A DNA stretch of 64,000 nucleotides from Actinoplanes oblitus (GCF_030252345.1 NZ_CP126980.1:8317501-8381500), one strand, 5' to 3'; numbered from the stretch's first letter, positions 35,530 to 44,860 are shown. Translations and numbers: made by a program. The notes: generated from the letters alone by a model not told the origin.

Positions 35530-37906
35530 GGCCGAGCACCTCCTTCAGGTTCAGCACCAGCAGCACCAGGCCGTCGCCGAGCAGGGCGGTGCCGGAGAAC
35601 TCCGCGGCGTACGCGAGCAGTCCCTCCATCGGTTTCAGGATCACGTCGACCTCGCGGTGGAACTGCTCGACCAGCAGGCCGATCCGCTGCCCGTTCACCG
35701 AGACCACGAGCACCGCGAGGTCCCGGGCCGGGTCCGGCGACCAGGGCATCTCCAGCGCCCGGGCCAGGTCGATCACCGGCACCACCTCGCCGCGCATCAC
35801 CACCACGTCCTGGTGCAGCACCCGGCCCATCTCGGCGGCCGGCACCCGGACCGTCTCCACCACCAGGTCGACCGGGACGCCGAAACGCTGCCCGGCCACG
35901 CTGACCACCATCACCTGGGTGACCGCCATGGAGAGCGGCAGCCGCAGCCTGGTGACAGTGCCGGTGCCCAGTTCGGAGCGCATGGTGACGCTGCCGCCGA
36001 GCTTCTCCACGCTGGCCCGGACCGCGTCCATCCCGACACCGCGGCCGGACAGGTCGGAGATCTGGTCGGCGGTCGAGAAGCCGGGGCGGAAGACCAGATC
36101 GACAGCGTCGCTGTCGCTGAGCGACTCCAGCTCCTCCTCGCTGATCAGACCCTTCTCGTACGCCTTCCGCTTGACCCGCTCCGGATCGACACCGCGCCCG
36201 TCGTCGGAGACCTCGACCAGCACCGCGTCGCCGTCGGCCACCGCGGCGAGGGTGAGCCGGGCGGCCGGCGGCTTGCCCGCCGCCACCCGCTCGTCGGAGG
36301 TCTCGATCCCGTGGTCGAGGCTGTTGCGCACCAGGTGCACCAGCGGGTCCCCGAGTGCCTCGATGACGTCCTTGTCGGCCATCGTGTCCTCGCCCTCGGT
36401 GACCAGCTCGATGGTCTTGCCGAGCCGCCGGCTCAGGTCCCGGACCAGGCGCGGGAAACGACCGAAGGCGACCGAGAGCGGCAGCATCCGGACGTCCATC
36501 ACGGCCGCCTGCAGCTCCTCGGCGATCCGGTGCAGGCCGGCGTACTGATCCTTGATCCGGCGGCTGAGCGCCCGGCTGCCGAACTCCTCCTCGGCCGCGG
36601 CGGCCAGGAAGGTGAGGCCGTTCTTGGCCACGTTCAGCTCGCCGACCAGCTCCATCAGCCGGTCCACCTTCTCCTGGTCGACCTTGAGCACCCGGGTGCC
36701 GACCTGCCCGCCCGGGTCGTCGGCCCGGCCCGCCGGCTCGGCGGCGGCACCGGTCGCGGTGGGCACCGGCGCGGGCGGGGCGGCCAGCGCCGCCACCACC
36801 GGATGGTCGACGCCCGGCGGTTCGGCGGCCGGCTCCACCGGGGCGCGGCCGAGCACGCCCTCGATCGCGGCGTTCACCGCCGCCGGATCGGCGCCGGTCA
36901 GGTCCAGCGGGACACCGAGGGCGAGGGCGGCAGCGGTGACCGAGGCGGTCAGGGCGACCAGCTGGGTGCCGGCCGGCTCGCCGACGGCGAGGGTGCGGTG
37001 CGCGGCGGTGAGCACGGCCCGCGCGTCGGCGGCCAGCTCCGGGTCCACGTGCAGGGCGTCCGGGCGGGGCGCCGGGGCCGCGACGGCGAACTCCTCCTCG
37101 TCCTCGCCCTCCAGGTGCCGGTGGATCGCCGCGGCGTCCAGCTCGACGACGGTGATCTGGTCGGGGACGTACCGGAACAGGTAGTCCAGCTCGCCGACGG
37201 CGGCCCGGGTGGCGACCACGAAGGAGAGCAGGCAGACGTACTCGTCGTACTCCTCGGCCGGGGGCCAGGTCTCCGGCTGGACCACCGCGAGCCGGTCCAG
37301 GCCGGGCACCTGACGGACCAGGTGCAGCGGGTCCTCGGCGCGGAAGAAGCAGTCCTGGTCCGGCAGGTAGCGGACGAAACGCATGGTGGACGAGGTGGTG
37401 GCGAGCCAGTTCGCGGTCTCGATGAGCCAGTCGGTGCCGAGATGCGCCAGCCACTCCGGGGGCGGGTCGATCGGGCGTACCGAAAGCGGGGTCTCCTGAT
37501 CGGCGGCCGGTGACTCGCCGCCCCCGCCGAGCGGGGCCCGCAACTTGGTGATCAGCCCGCCGGCGTCCTGGCCGGCCGTGGCCGGCAGGCGCTCGTGCGC
37601 CGTGACGTGCGCGAGCCAGCCGCGGATCAGGTCGAACGCGGCGAGCAGGTCGTCGGCCATCCCCGAGTCGAGCGCCAGCCGGCCGCCGCGGACCGCGTCC
37701 AGCAGGTCCTCGGCGGCGTGGGTGAGCCGGGTCAGCTCCGGGAAGTCGAAGAGCCCGGACGAGCCCTTGAACGTGTGCGCGGCCCGGAACACCTCGTTGA
37801 CCAGCTCCGGGTCGCCGGGGTTGCGCTCCAGTTGGAGCAGGCCGTCGTCGACCGAGGCCAGCAGGTCGTTGGCCTCCGCGAGGAACTGGGCGAGCAACGG
37901 GTTCAT
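35510..37906 (-). CDS. cheA: CheA-type chemotaxis histidine kinase
   Basis: 798 residues. P1 HPt domain with phospho-acceptor His44 (AAHTFKGSSGL); a long P2-like region (about 140-330) with no clear CheY-binding domain and an acidic/proline-rich linker; dimerisation helices from about 395 (DRLMELVGELNVAKNG); HATPase with HLVRNSLDHGIE, DDGRGVDPERV and GRGVGMDAV; and a C-terminal CheW-like coupling domain. Cytosolic kinase that takes input from the receptors through the coupling protein and phosphorylates CheY and CheB. It overlaps cheY upstream by 4 bp (ATGA) and the small gene downstream by 20 bp. Confidence 0.96.
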   Translation of the reverse strand: MNPLLAQFLAEANDLLASVDDGLLQLERNPGDPELVNEVFRAAHTFKGSSGLFDFPELTRLTHAAEDLLDAVRGGRLALDSGMADDLLAAFDLIRGWLAHVTAHERLPATAGQDAGGLITKLRAPLGGGGESPAADQETPLSVRPIDPPPEWLAHLGTDWLIETANWLATTSSTMRFVRYLPDQDCFFRAEDPLHLVRQVPGLDRLAVVQPETWPPAEEYDEYVCLLSFVVATRAAVGELDYLFRYVPDQITVVELDAAAIHRHLEGEDEEEFAVAAPAPRPDALHVDPELAADARAVLTAAHRTLAVGEPAGTQLVALTASVTAAALALGVPLDLTGADPAAVNAAIEGVLGRAPVEPAAEPPGVDHPVVAALAAPPAPVPTATGAAAEPAGRADDPGGQVGTRVLKVDQEKVDRLMELVGELNVAKNGLTFLAAAAEEEFGSRALSRRIKDQYAGLHRIAEELQAAVMDVRMLPLSVAFGRFPRLVRDLSRRLGKTIELVTEGEDTMADKDVIEALGDPLVHLVRNSLDHGIETSDERVAAGKPPAARLTLAAVADGDAVLVEVSDDGRGVDPERVKRKAYEKGLISEEELESLSDSDAVDLVFRPGFSTADQISDLSGRGVGMDAVRASVEKLGGSVTMRSELGTGTVTRLRLPLSMAVTQVMVVSVAGQRFGVPVDLVVETVRVPAAEMGRVLHQDVVVMRGEVVPVIDLARALEMPWSPDPARDLAVLVVSVNGQRIGLLVEQFHREVDVILKPMEGLLAYAAEFSGTALLGDGLVLLVLNLKEVLGLAARVA

Positions 37907-38286
37907 GCCGCCGGGTCCTTCCCCGTGGTCAGCATGGTGGCGACCCGGACCAATCGCTCGGCGGCCACCGGCTTCACCAGGTAGAGGTTCGCCCCCGCCT
38001 GATAGGCCCGGTCGGCGTCGCCGGGGCGGTCCTCGGTGCTGATCATCAGCACCGGGGCGGCCGTCCCGACGGTCTCCGAGCGCAGCGTCTCCACGCAGGC
38101 GTACCCGTTCATCTTGGGCATGTTGACGTCCACCACGAACAGGTCGAAGGGCGTGGTCATCGCCGCCTCCACGGCCTCCAGGCCGTTCGCCGCCTCGGCC
38201 ACCTCGAACCCGGCCTCGCGCAGCAGGCTGGTGTGATAGAGCCGCACCGTGGCGGCGTCGTCGACTACTAAAACCCGGGTCATCAC
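37903..38286 (-). CDS. CheY-like response regulator
   Basis: 127 residues: receiver domain with Asp8/Asp9/Asp10 (VLVVDDAAT), phospho-acceptor in LFVVDVNMPKMNG, switch residue in LMISTED and Lys in YLVKPV. It is encoded directly upstream of cheA with a 4-bp overlap and downstream of cheR with a 4-bp overlap. The second CheY may act as a phosphate sink, or the two may have separate targets. Confidence 0.93.
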   Translation of the reverse strand: MMTRVLVVDDAATVRLYHTSLLREAGFEVAEAANGLEAVEAAMTTPFDLFVVDVNMPKMNGYACVETLRSETVGTAAPVLMISTEDRPGDADRAYQAGANLYLVKPVAAERLVRVATMLTTGKDPAA

Positions 38287-39155
38287 TTCGCTCCGGTCGG
38301 TCGCTGATAGACGATGCCCTCCGGCAGGCGGGCCGGGGTGAAGATCGGCGAGATCCGGCTCATCGACTCGGAGTGCCCGAGGAACAGGTAGCCGCCCGGG
38401 CGCAGCGCGCCGTACAGGTTCTCGGCGGCCCGGCGGCTGGACAGCTCGTCGAAGTAGATCAGCACGTTGCGGCAGAAGATCACGTCGAACTCCCGGAACC
38501 GGCGCATCTCGGCGGTGTCGCAGACGTTCATCCGGTGCAGCGTCACGGCGCTGCGGATGCCCTCGTCGACCTGGTAGCGGCCGGCGCCGACCGGGGTGAA
38601 GTACTTGTTCACCCAGGCCTTCGGCACCCGCTGCAGGGACCGCTCGCCGTAACTGGCGTGCGCGGCCTTGTCCAGCACGTCACTGTCGATGTCGGCCCCG
38701 TGGATCTCCACGTCCACGTGGTCGATGTGCTCCCACTCCTCGAGCAGGCGCAGCGCTATCGAGTACGGCTCCTCGCCGGTCGAGCAGGGCAACGAGAGGA
38801 TCTTGATGGGGCCGACGATCCGGTTCACCCCGCCGCGGGCGGCGAGCACGTTCGGCAGGACGGTGCCGAGCATCGCGTCGAACTGGTAGTCCTCGCGCAG
38901 GAAGTACGTCTCGTTGACGGTCAGCTGGTTGATCAGCTCCTGCAGCATCGCCTGGTCGTTCATCCGGAGCGCGGCGAACCAGCTCGCGAACGTGTCGTAC
39001 CGGGAGCCGCGGATGCAGTTGTCGATCCGCTTGTCGACGAAGTACCTCTTGCCCGGGCTGAAGTGGATGCCGGTGCGCTTGTAGAAGTACTCGGTGAATC
39101 GTGCGAAGTCGGCGTCGGACAGGGCCGAGCCGCTCGTGGTCGCGCCGGCCATCAC
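38283..39155 (-). CDS. cheR: CheR-type chemoreceptor glutamate methyltransferase
   Basis: 290 residues. A small N-terminal helical domain (FARFTEYFYKRTGIHFSPGK) precedes the SAM-dependent methyltransferase domain with ETYFLREDYQF, the CheR hallmark SLPCSTGEEPYSIAL, and DVIFCRNVLIYFD. It methylates receptor glutamates for adaptation, and cheB is in the same operon, so the soluble receptors are presumably modified. There is no C-terminal TPR and no pentapeptide-binding insert obvious. Overlaps both neighbours by four bases. Confidence 0.95.
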   Translation of the reverse strand: MMAGATTSGSALSDADFARFTEYFYKRTGIHFSPGKRYFVDKRIDNCIRGSRYDTFASWFAALRMNDQAMLQELINQLTVNETYFLREDYQFDAMLGTVLPNVLAARGGVNRIVGPIKILSLPCSTGEEPYSIALRLLEEWEHIDHVDVEIHGADIDSDVLDKAAHASYGERSLQRVPKAWVNKYFTPVGAGRYQVDEGIRSAVTLHRMNVCDTAEMRRFREFDVIFCRNVLIYFDELSSRRAAENLYGALRPGGYLFLGHSESMSRISPIFTPARLPEGIVYQRPTGAK

Positions 39156-39766
39156 GCCGTACCGGTGAGTCGGGGCAGGGCCGCGCGGACCGTGAAGGCC
39201 AGGAACGGGTCGTCCGGGAAGCGCAGCACCGCCGCTTCCAGGACCGGGCGGTGCTCGGCCGAGGCGGCCGGCAGCAACGCGTCGATGGCGGCGGTCACCA
39301 CGTTCGGGTGCGGGTCCTCGGCGATCATCCGGACCAGCCAGGACTTCGCCTCCGGGTGGGGCAGGTCGGCCAGCACCATCGCGGTCATCACCCGTACGTC
39401 GTGGTCCGGCGCCGCGAGCAGGCTGGGCAGCAGCGCCGGCACCGAGCCCGGCATGGTCGCCAGCGCCTCCGCCACCGCGGTCCGCAGCCCGGCCTCGTCG
39501 CTGGCCAGGTGCACCGCCAGGCCGGCCGCCACCGCCTCGGAGTCGTGTGCGGCCAGGGTGGTGAGCACCGCGTCGCGGACCCGCGGCTCGGTCTCCAGCC
39601 CCACCCGGGCCAGCAGCTCGGGCACCGCCGCCGGGATCCCGGTCAGCTCCAGCGCCGCCTCGCGGCGCAGCTCCGGATCCGGGTCGTCGAGCCGGCGGAC
39701 GAGCTCGTCGGTATCGAGAACCTGTGGCGCCTCAGGTTCGGGGGCCTGCTTGCGGACCAGTCCCAT
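39152..39766 (-). CDS. HEAT-repeat protein of the chemosensory operon
   Basis: 204 residues from ATG 39766, where GAAGGG gives a good spacing. Several tandem HEAT-like helix pairs from about residue 20: DPDPELRREAALELTGIP, ETEPRVRDAVLTTLAA, LRTAVAEALATMPG, HDVRVMTAMVLADLP, HPNVVTAAIDALLPA. A purely protein-binding solenoid with no catalytic motif. Placed between cheB and cheR (16 bp and a 4-bp overlap), so it probably binds a component of this array or couples it to something else. Confidence 0.88.
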   Translation of the reverse strand: MGLVRKQAPEPEAPQVLDTDELVRRLDDPDPELRREAALELTGIPAAVPELLARVGLETEPRVRDAVLTTLAAHDSEAVAAGLAVHLASDEAGLRTAVAEALATMPGSVPALLPSLLAAPDHDVRVMTAMVLADLPHPEAKSWLVRMIAEDPHPNVVTAAIDALLPAASAEHRPVLEAAVLRFPDDPFLAFTVRAALPRLTGTA

Positions 39767-39781
39767 AGTGATCAACCCTTC

Positions 39782-40852
39782 TCAGCACACCCAGTCGGCC
39801 AGCCGGTCGGGAATCTCGTACGCCGGCAGCACCTCGGTCGCGCCGCCCCGGCGGGCGAGCTCGCCCGGCATCCCCCAGACCACAGCGGTCTCCTCGGCCT
39901 CGGCGATGGTCCGCCCGCCGGCCGCCTTGACCGCGCCCATCTCCTTGGCGCCGTCGTCGCCCATCCCGGTCAGCAGCACGCAGACCAGCCGCGCCGGGTC
40001 CAGGTAGCGGGCCGCCGAGGCGACCATCCGATCCACGCTGGGATGCCAGCGGTACTCCTCGGCGGCCGGCACGCTCTTGACGATCAGGCCGTCGCTGCGC
40101 CGGGCCACGACGACGTCGGCGCCGCCCCGGCCGATGTAGATGTTGCCGCGCCGCACCGTCATGATCCGGTCGACCTCGTGCACCCGCAGCGCGCACTCCT
40201 CGTCCAGCCGGCGGGCCAGCGGGCCGGTGAACGACGCCGGGATGTGCTGAGCGAGCACCACCGGGGCGCCGAGCGTGGCCGGCAGCTGCGGAAGCAGGTC
40301 GGAGAGCAGCGCCGGGCCACCGGTGGAGGAGCCGATCAGCACCAGGTCGACGGTGCCCGCCGCGGTCGACCGGCGGCGCGGCGGCGCCGCCGCGGCCCGC
40401 TCGCTCTGCGCCCGGATCCGCGCGCTCAGGCCGCCGGCCCGCTTCAGCCTCGCCGTCGCCGCGCCCCGCACCTTGCGGATCAGCTCGGTCGAGACCTCGT
40501 CGATGTTGAGCGACACCGTGCCGCCGGGCTTGGGCACGTAGTCGATCGCGCCCAGTTCCAGCGCCTCCAGGGTGACCAGGGCGTTGTGCTCGGTCAGCGA
40601 GGAAACCATGACCACCGGGGTGGGCCGCTGCTCCATGATCTTGGCCAGGCAGGTGAGCCCGTCCATCTCCGGCATGTTCACGTCCAGGGTCACCACGTCC
40701 GGCTGGACGCGGTCCAGCTGCTCCAGCGCGTCCACCCCGTTGCGAGCGGTGTGCACGTCGAAGTCACCGGCGTCGGTGAGCATGCCCTTCAGGGCCCGGC
40801 GCATCAGCGCCGAGTCGTCGACAACGAGGACCGAGGTGGACACTCTTCTCAA
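39782..40852 (-). CDS. cheB: CheB-type receptor methylesterase with receiver domain
   Basis: 356 residues from TTG 40852, overlapping the upstream stop as TTGA; an alternative GTG at 40843 would remove three residues. Receiver domain (about 1-120, phospho-acceptor in TLDVNMPEMDG), then a methylesterase domain with catalytic Ser in GSSTGGP, His in AQHIP, and Asp in LLTGMGDDGAKEM. It removes methyl groups or deamidates receptor glutamines upon phosphorylation by CheA. Presence of both CheB and CheR shows a real adaptation system. Confidence 0.95.
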   Translation of the reverse strand: MRRVSTSVLVVDDSALMRRALKGMLTDAGDFDVHTARNGVDALEQLDRVQPDVVTLDVNMPEMDGLTCLAKIMEQRPTPVVMVSSLTEHNALVTLEALELGAIDYVPKPGGTVSLNIDEVSTELIRKVRGAATARLKRAGGLSARIRAQSERAAAAPPRRRSTAAGTVDLVLIGSSTGGPALLSDLLPQLPATLGAPVVLAQHIPASFTGPLARRLDEECALRVHEVDRIMTVRRGNIYIGRGGADVVVARRSDGLIVKSVPAAEEYRWHPSVDRMVASAARYLDPARLVCVLLTGMGDDGAKEMGAVKAAGGRTIAEAEETAVVWGMPGELARRGGATEVLPAYEIPDRLADWVC

Positions 40853-42411
40853 ACCCCGGCGAGAGCCTCGTCGACGGCGGCCTCGCAGAGCTCCGCCGCC
40901 ACCTCGGCCTGACTGGCCTCCAGCAACTGGTCCACCTGGACCAGCAGCAACATGCGCTGCTGGTCGGGCAGGTTGGCGACCCGGGAGACCACCCGGGCCT
41001 GCTCGGCGGAGAGCTCCGGGGCCGGCTCCAGCACGTTGCGGCCGACCCGGGCCACCTCGGCCACCGAGTCGACGATGAACCCGGTCCGGGCCCCGCCGAT
41101 GATCAGCACCACGATCCGCTGCCGCTCGTCCCGTTCGGCTCGCCCCAGGCCCAGCCGGGTCCGCAGATCCACCACCGGCAGCACGGTGCCCCGCAGATTG
41201 ACCAGACCCTCGACGAAATCGAAGGACTTCGGTACGCGGATCAGCGCCTCCGGCACCCGGATGATCTCCTGCACCGTGTCGACGTCGACCGCGTACTCCT
41301 CGTCGTCCAGCCGGAACACCACGAACAACTCCTCGTCGCCGCGGCTGTCGTCGGGCTGGCCGGCTCGTTCCGTAGTCATCTCCGCGTCGTCCTCCCGGTA
41401 GTCGGCGATCTCGTCGCGCACCTCGGGCGAGTCGAACATCCGGTTCACGCTCAGCACCGAGACCAGCCGTTTGCCGTCCTCCAGCCGGACCACCGACTCC
41501 ACCTCGGTGGCCCGCCCGTCGCCGGTCACCACGCTGGGCAGCGGGGCCACCAGCTGGTGCGGCACCCGCAGCACCTCCCGCACGGTGTCCATCACCACCC
41601 CGACCACGCCGTCCTCCAGCGAGACCACGACGATCCGGTTCTGCGGCTCCAGCGGCGTCACCGGCAGCCCGAAGACCTGGCGCATGCTCACCACCGGCAG
41701 CAGCCGGCCGCGCAGGTCGATCACGCCGAGCACCCGGCTGCCCGCGTTCGGGACGCGGCTCACCGACTCCGGGGCCTGCACGATCTCCTGCACCTGGTCG
41801 ATCGGCAGGGCGTACTCCTGCCCCTCGACCGCGAAGCTGACCAGCTCCAGGGTGTCGTCCGACTCGCCGTCGCGGTCCTCGTCACCGGGTATCCGGGACG
41901 CCGCGTCCCGGCCGCCACCGACCCGTTTCTCGGCGAGCCGGGCGAACTGGCTGCCGATCAGCTGATCCACGTCGAGCACCGTGGTCATCTCGCCGTCACC
42001 CGACTTGATCACCCCGACCAACACGTCCGAGCGGACCGTGGCCTGCACCGCGTCGGCCGGCTCCAGCGCCTGCGGGTCGATGCTGATCACGCTGGCCACC
42101 CGGTCCACCACGAAGCCGAGCGGCACCCCGCCGTCGACCACTATCACCCGGGTGGTCTCGTCGTGCTCGGCCTGCTCCATCGAGCAGCACTGCCGCAGGT
42201 TGACCACCGGGAGGACCCGGCCGCGCAGGTTGGCCAGCCCCTCCAGGGACGGCGGCCCGAGCGGCACCCGCACCACGGCGGGCATCCGGATGATCTCCTG
42301 CACGCGACGCATCGGGAAGGCGTACCGCTCCCCCAGCATGTCGAAGGTGACATAGTCCGCGTTGTCCTCGTCGAGGTCCGCCGCGGCGGCCTCGTCCACG
42401 TCCACGCTCAT
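40849..42411 (-). CDS. Triple-domain CheW coupling protein
   Basis: 520 residues from ATG 42411 with GGAGGAGA upstream. Three complete CheW domains in tandem: about 19-155 (NLRGRVLPVVNLR), 189-330 (DLRGRLLPVVSMR) and 361-500 (NLRGTVLPVVDLR), each with the EII[RQ] sensory strand and joined by acidic linkers of about 30 residues. Ordinary CheW has one domain and about 160 residues. No kinase or receiver is fused. The protein would couple receptors to CheA with three sites in one chain. A Cys pair (QCCSM) is in domain 1. Confidence 0.95.
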   Translation of the reverse strand: MSVDVDEAAAADLDEDNADYVTFDMLGERYAFPMRRVQEIIRMPAVVRVPLGPPSLEGLANLRGRVLPVVNLRQCCSMEQAEHDETTRVIVVDGGVPLGFVVDRVASVISIDPQALEPADAVQATVRSDVLVGVIKSGDGEMTTVLDVDQLIGSQFARLAEKRVGGGRDAASRIPGDEDRDGESDDTLELVSFAVEGQEYALPIDQVQEIVQAPESVSRVPNAGSRVLGVIDLRGRLLPVVSMRQVFGLPVTPLEPQNRIVVVSLEDGVVGVVMDTVREVLRVPHQLVAPLPSVVTGDGRATEVESVVRLEDGKRLVSVLSVNRMFDSPEVRDEIADYREDDAEMTTERAGQPDDSRGDEELFVVFRLDDEEYAVDVDTVQEIIRVPEALIRVPKSFDFVEGLVNLRGTVLPVVDLRTRLGLGRAERDERQRIVVLIIGGARTGFIVDSVAEVARVGRNVLEPAPELSAEQARVVSRVANLPDQQRMLLLVQVDQLLEASQAEVAAELCEAAVDEALAGV

Positions 42412-42433
42412 CGACGTCTCCTCCCCGGCCGGC

Positions 42434-44374
42434 TCAGCCGGCGTTCTGCAGCTCGTCGGCGAGCGCGGCGATCTCCTCCACCGCGGCTGCCAACTCCTCG
42501 GCGCCCTGCGCCTGCTCCCGGGCCGCGGTCGAGGCCTGCCCGGCCAGCTGCTCGGCCTGGCTCGCAGACGAGGCGATCTGCTCCAGCCCGATCTTGACCT
42601 CGCCGAGCACCTTGGCGATCGCCTCGGCGCCCTCCTGGACCTCGAGGTTGCCGCCCCGGACCTGCTGCATGTCCCGCTCGATCTCCTCCAGCCGGGCGGT
42701 GGTGGCCTTCGCCGACTCCACCTCGGCCAGTGACATCCGGCTGGTCTCCTCCAGGTCGCCGCGGACCTCGACGATCCGGTCCTGCACCGACTTGACCAGG
42801 TCCTTGATCCGGTCAGCGTTCTCCGCCGAGTCACGGGCCAGGTTGCGGATGTCGGTGGAGACCACCGCGAAGCCCTTGCCGAACTCGCCGGCCCGGGCCG
42901 ACTCGACCGAGCCGTTCACGGCGAGCATGTTGGTCTGGATCGAGACGTTCGCGATGGCGTCGACGATCTTGTCGATCCGGCGCGAGATCTGCTCCAGCTC
43001 GGTCACCTTCCGGACGTTCTCGATGCCCTCCCGGGCCGCCGTGCCGATCGCGTCGATCATCGAGTCGACCGACTCCTTGTTGGTGACCAGCAGATCCAGG
43101 ATCGCGTCCGAGCGCTCCACCGCGGCGCCGCCGCGCTCCGACGAGAGCTGGGCGCCCCGCTCGATCTCGGACACCGCCACGGAGGTCTGCTCACCCTTCT
43201 CGGCCGCGGTCCGGGCGCCGGTGTTGATCTCGTTGATCGCCACGTTGATCTGCGTGGCGGCCCGGTTGATCTCCTCGACGGCCGCGGACAGCTCCTCGGC
43301 GGTCGAGGCCACATCCTCGGCGCTCTTCGCGATGTCGGTGCTGCTGCGCAGCGTCTCGGCCACCTCGGCGAGCGCCTCGGCCGCCTGCTCGCTCTGCCGC
43401 AGCGCCTGGGACTGCTGGCTGACCGTCTGCAGCGACTCCTCGCACGCCGCCGACTGCTGCTCGGCCGCCGCGGCGATCTCCTCGGACCGCTGCTTGGCGT
43501 TGCCCGCGGAGCGCTTGGCCTGCTCGGCGGCGGTGGCCATCTCCATCGCGCCGGCCATGATCGAGCCCATGTCGGCCCGGATGGTCTCCAGCTGCGAGGT
43601 GATCGTCTTGCCCTTCTCCACCTCGTTGCGCGCCGCCTCCGCGGAGGTCTGCACCGCCCCGGCGATGTCGGTCACCGAGTTGCGGACCTCGTCGATCAGG
43701 TCGCGGATCTGCCGGGCGCTGCGCTCGCTGGTCTCGGCGAGCGTGCGCACCTCGTCGGCGACCACCGCGAAGCCCTTGCCGTGCTGCCGGGCGCGGGCCG
43801 CCTCGATCGCGGCGTTGAGCGCGAGCAGGTTGGTCTGGTCGGCGATGTGCGCCACGGTCTTGACGATCTCGCCGATCTCGTCGGCCTGCTTCTCCAGTTC
43901 GGTGATGGTGACCACCGAGGTGGTCTGCCGGGCGGACGCGCTGTCCACGTTCGCGAGCAGGTTGCTGATCCCGGTCCGGGTCTCGTTCAGCAGGCCCTGC
44001 AGGGCCTGGGAGAGGTCCGCTACCTGGGTGGTGGTCTGCTGCTGACGGTTGACCCGGTCCTCGATCTGGTTCATCGCGGCCAGGCTCTGCTGGGTCGCGC
44101 CGGACGCCTCCTCGGCGCCCGCGGCGATCTGCTGCATCGACTCGGTGAGCTGACGCGACGCCTCGGCGGCCTCGGCGTTCTGCGCGGAGATCTCCGCGGT
44201 CGCGGTGGCGATCCGCTCCGCCGCCTGCTGCTGTTTGGCCACCGACCGGGCCTGCCGCCGGTTGGCGTCGCCGTCCGCGCCGGGCCGGGCCGGCCGCGCG
44301 GCGGCGGCCGTGGCCACCGGCCGGGCCGGCCGTGTTTCGGTGGTACGCCCGCCGGTGGTGCTGGTGAGGGGCAT
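42434..44374 (-). CDS. Soluble chemoreceptor with two complete signalling tips
   Basis: 646 residues, all-helical, no TM segment. A disordered Ala/Pro/Arg-rich N terminus (1-45) leads into a heptad-rich coiled coil. The first tip is [18 protein letters not shown] then [17 protein letters not shown] (about 177-213), with flanking helices and methylation-like Glu/Gln sites. A second, divergent tip lies about 300 residues later: [18 protein letters not shown] then [17 protein letters not shown] (about 477-513). Both tips keep the CheA/CheW contact core. There is no C-terminal CheR/CheB pentapeptide (ends ELQNAG). First gene of the operon; ATG 44374 after CGGGAGAAGC. Confidence 0.93.
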   Translation of the reverse strand: MPLTSTTGGRTTETRPARPVATAAAARPARPGADGDANRRQARSVAKQQQAAERIATATAEISAQNAEAAEASRQLTESMQQIAAGAEEASGATQQSLAAMNQIEDRVNRQQQTTTQVADLSQALQGLLNETRTGISNLLANVDSASARQTTSVVTITELEKQADEIGEIVKTVAHIADQTNLLALNAAIEAARARQHGKGFAVVADEVRTLAETSERSARQIRDLIDEVRNSVTDIAGAVQTSAEAARNEVEKGKTITSQLETIRADMGSIMAGAMEMATAAEQAKRSAGNAKQRSEEIAAAAEQQSAACEESLQTVSQQSQALRQSEQAAEALAEVAETLRSSTDIAKSAEDVASTAEELSAAVEEINRAATQINVAINEINTGARTAAEKGEQTSVAVSEIERGAQLSSERGGAAVERSDAILDLLVTNKESVDSMIDAIGTAAREGIENVRKVTELEQISRRIDKIVDAIANVSIQTNMLAVNGSVESARAGEFGKGFAVVSTDIRNLARDSAENADRIKDLVKSVQDRIVEVRGDLEETSRMSLAEVESAKATTARLEEIERDMQQVRGGNLEVQEGAEAIAKVLGEVKIGLEQIASSASQAEQLAGQASTAAREQAQGAEELAAAVEEIAALADELQNAG

Positions 44375-44617
44375 GGGTGCTTCTCCCGTCTGGGTACGGT
44401 CGGGTCCGGCGCACCACGGCGCACGGCTCCAGGTCCACCTCGGTCGCCGGGGCGCGCACCCGGCCGGGTGCCGGGCTCGATACCGCCTCCGACCTGCAAA
44501 ATCCTGGCATCGAAAGGCCCGCCATCGGCGCGTATTAACGCCTTTCGATGCAATTGGGCCGGCGTTTGACGCCGCGTCCGGTGGGCATTCCGGGACGACC
44601 CGACACGGAGGTGGACG

Positions 44618-44860
44618 ATGAGCGACCTAGAGCCCGAGCTGTCCAGCACCATCGACGCCGGTACCGATCCGGAGGAACTGCGCAACGGCGGCCCGGCGAC
44701 CGAGGGCGTGATGACCACGACCGGTGGCACCGCCGGACCGGCCAGCTTCCCGGATCGGCCGCGGACCGGCCCGGGGGTGGCGAACACCACCACCGGCGAC
44801 GCCACCACCGGCGCGATGCGCACCCCGGCCGACGAGTACACCAGCGACGCGGCCGGCTGA
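44618..44860 (+). CDS. Small disordered Thr/Gly/Pro-rich protein
   Basis: 80 residues from ATG 44618 after a strong GGAGGTGG site. Composition is Thr, Gly, Pro, Asp and Ala rich with no hydrophobic core (e.g. [30 protein letters not shown]), so probably intrinsically disordered. It diverges from the receptor gene; the 243-bp gap (44375-44617) is otherwise non-coding and must hold both promoters. Not a recognised family. Codon use fits the surroundings and the ribosome site is good, hence moderate confidence. Confidence 0.6.
   Translation: MSDLEPELSSTIDAGTDPEELRNGGPATEGVMTTTGGTAGPASFPDRPRTGPGVANTTTGDATTGAMRTPADEYTSDAAG

Noticed and set aside
33869..37513. A 1214-codon open frame on the + strand across the chemosensory genes
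   Set aside because: It runs antisense to well-supported receptor, cheY and cheA genes; its product is His/Arg/Gln-rich with no domain. It is a high-GC shadow frame.
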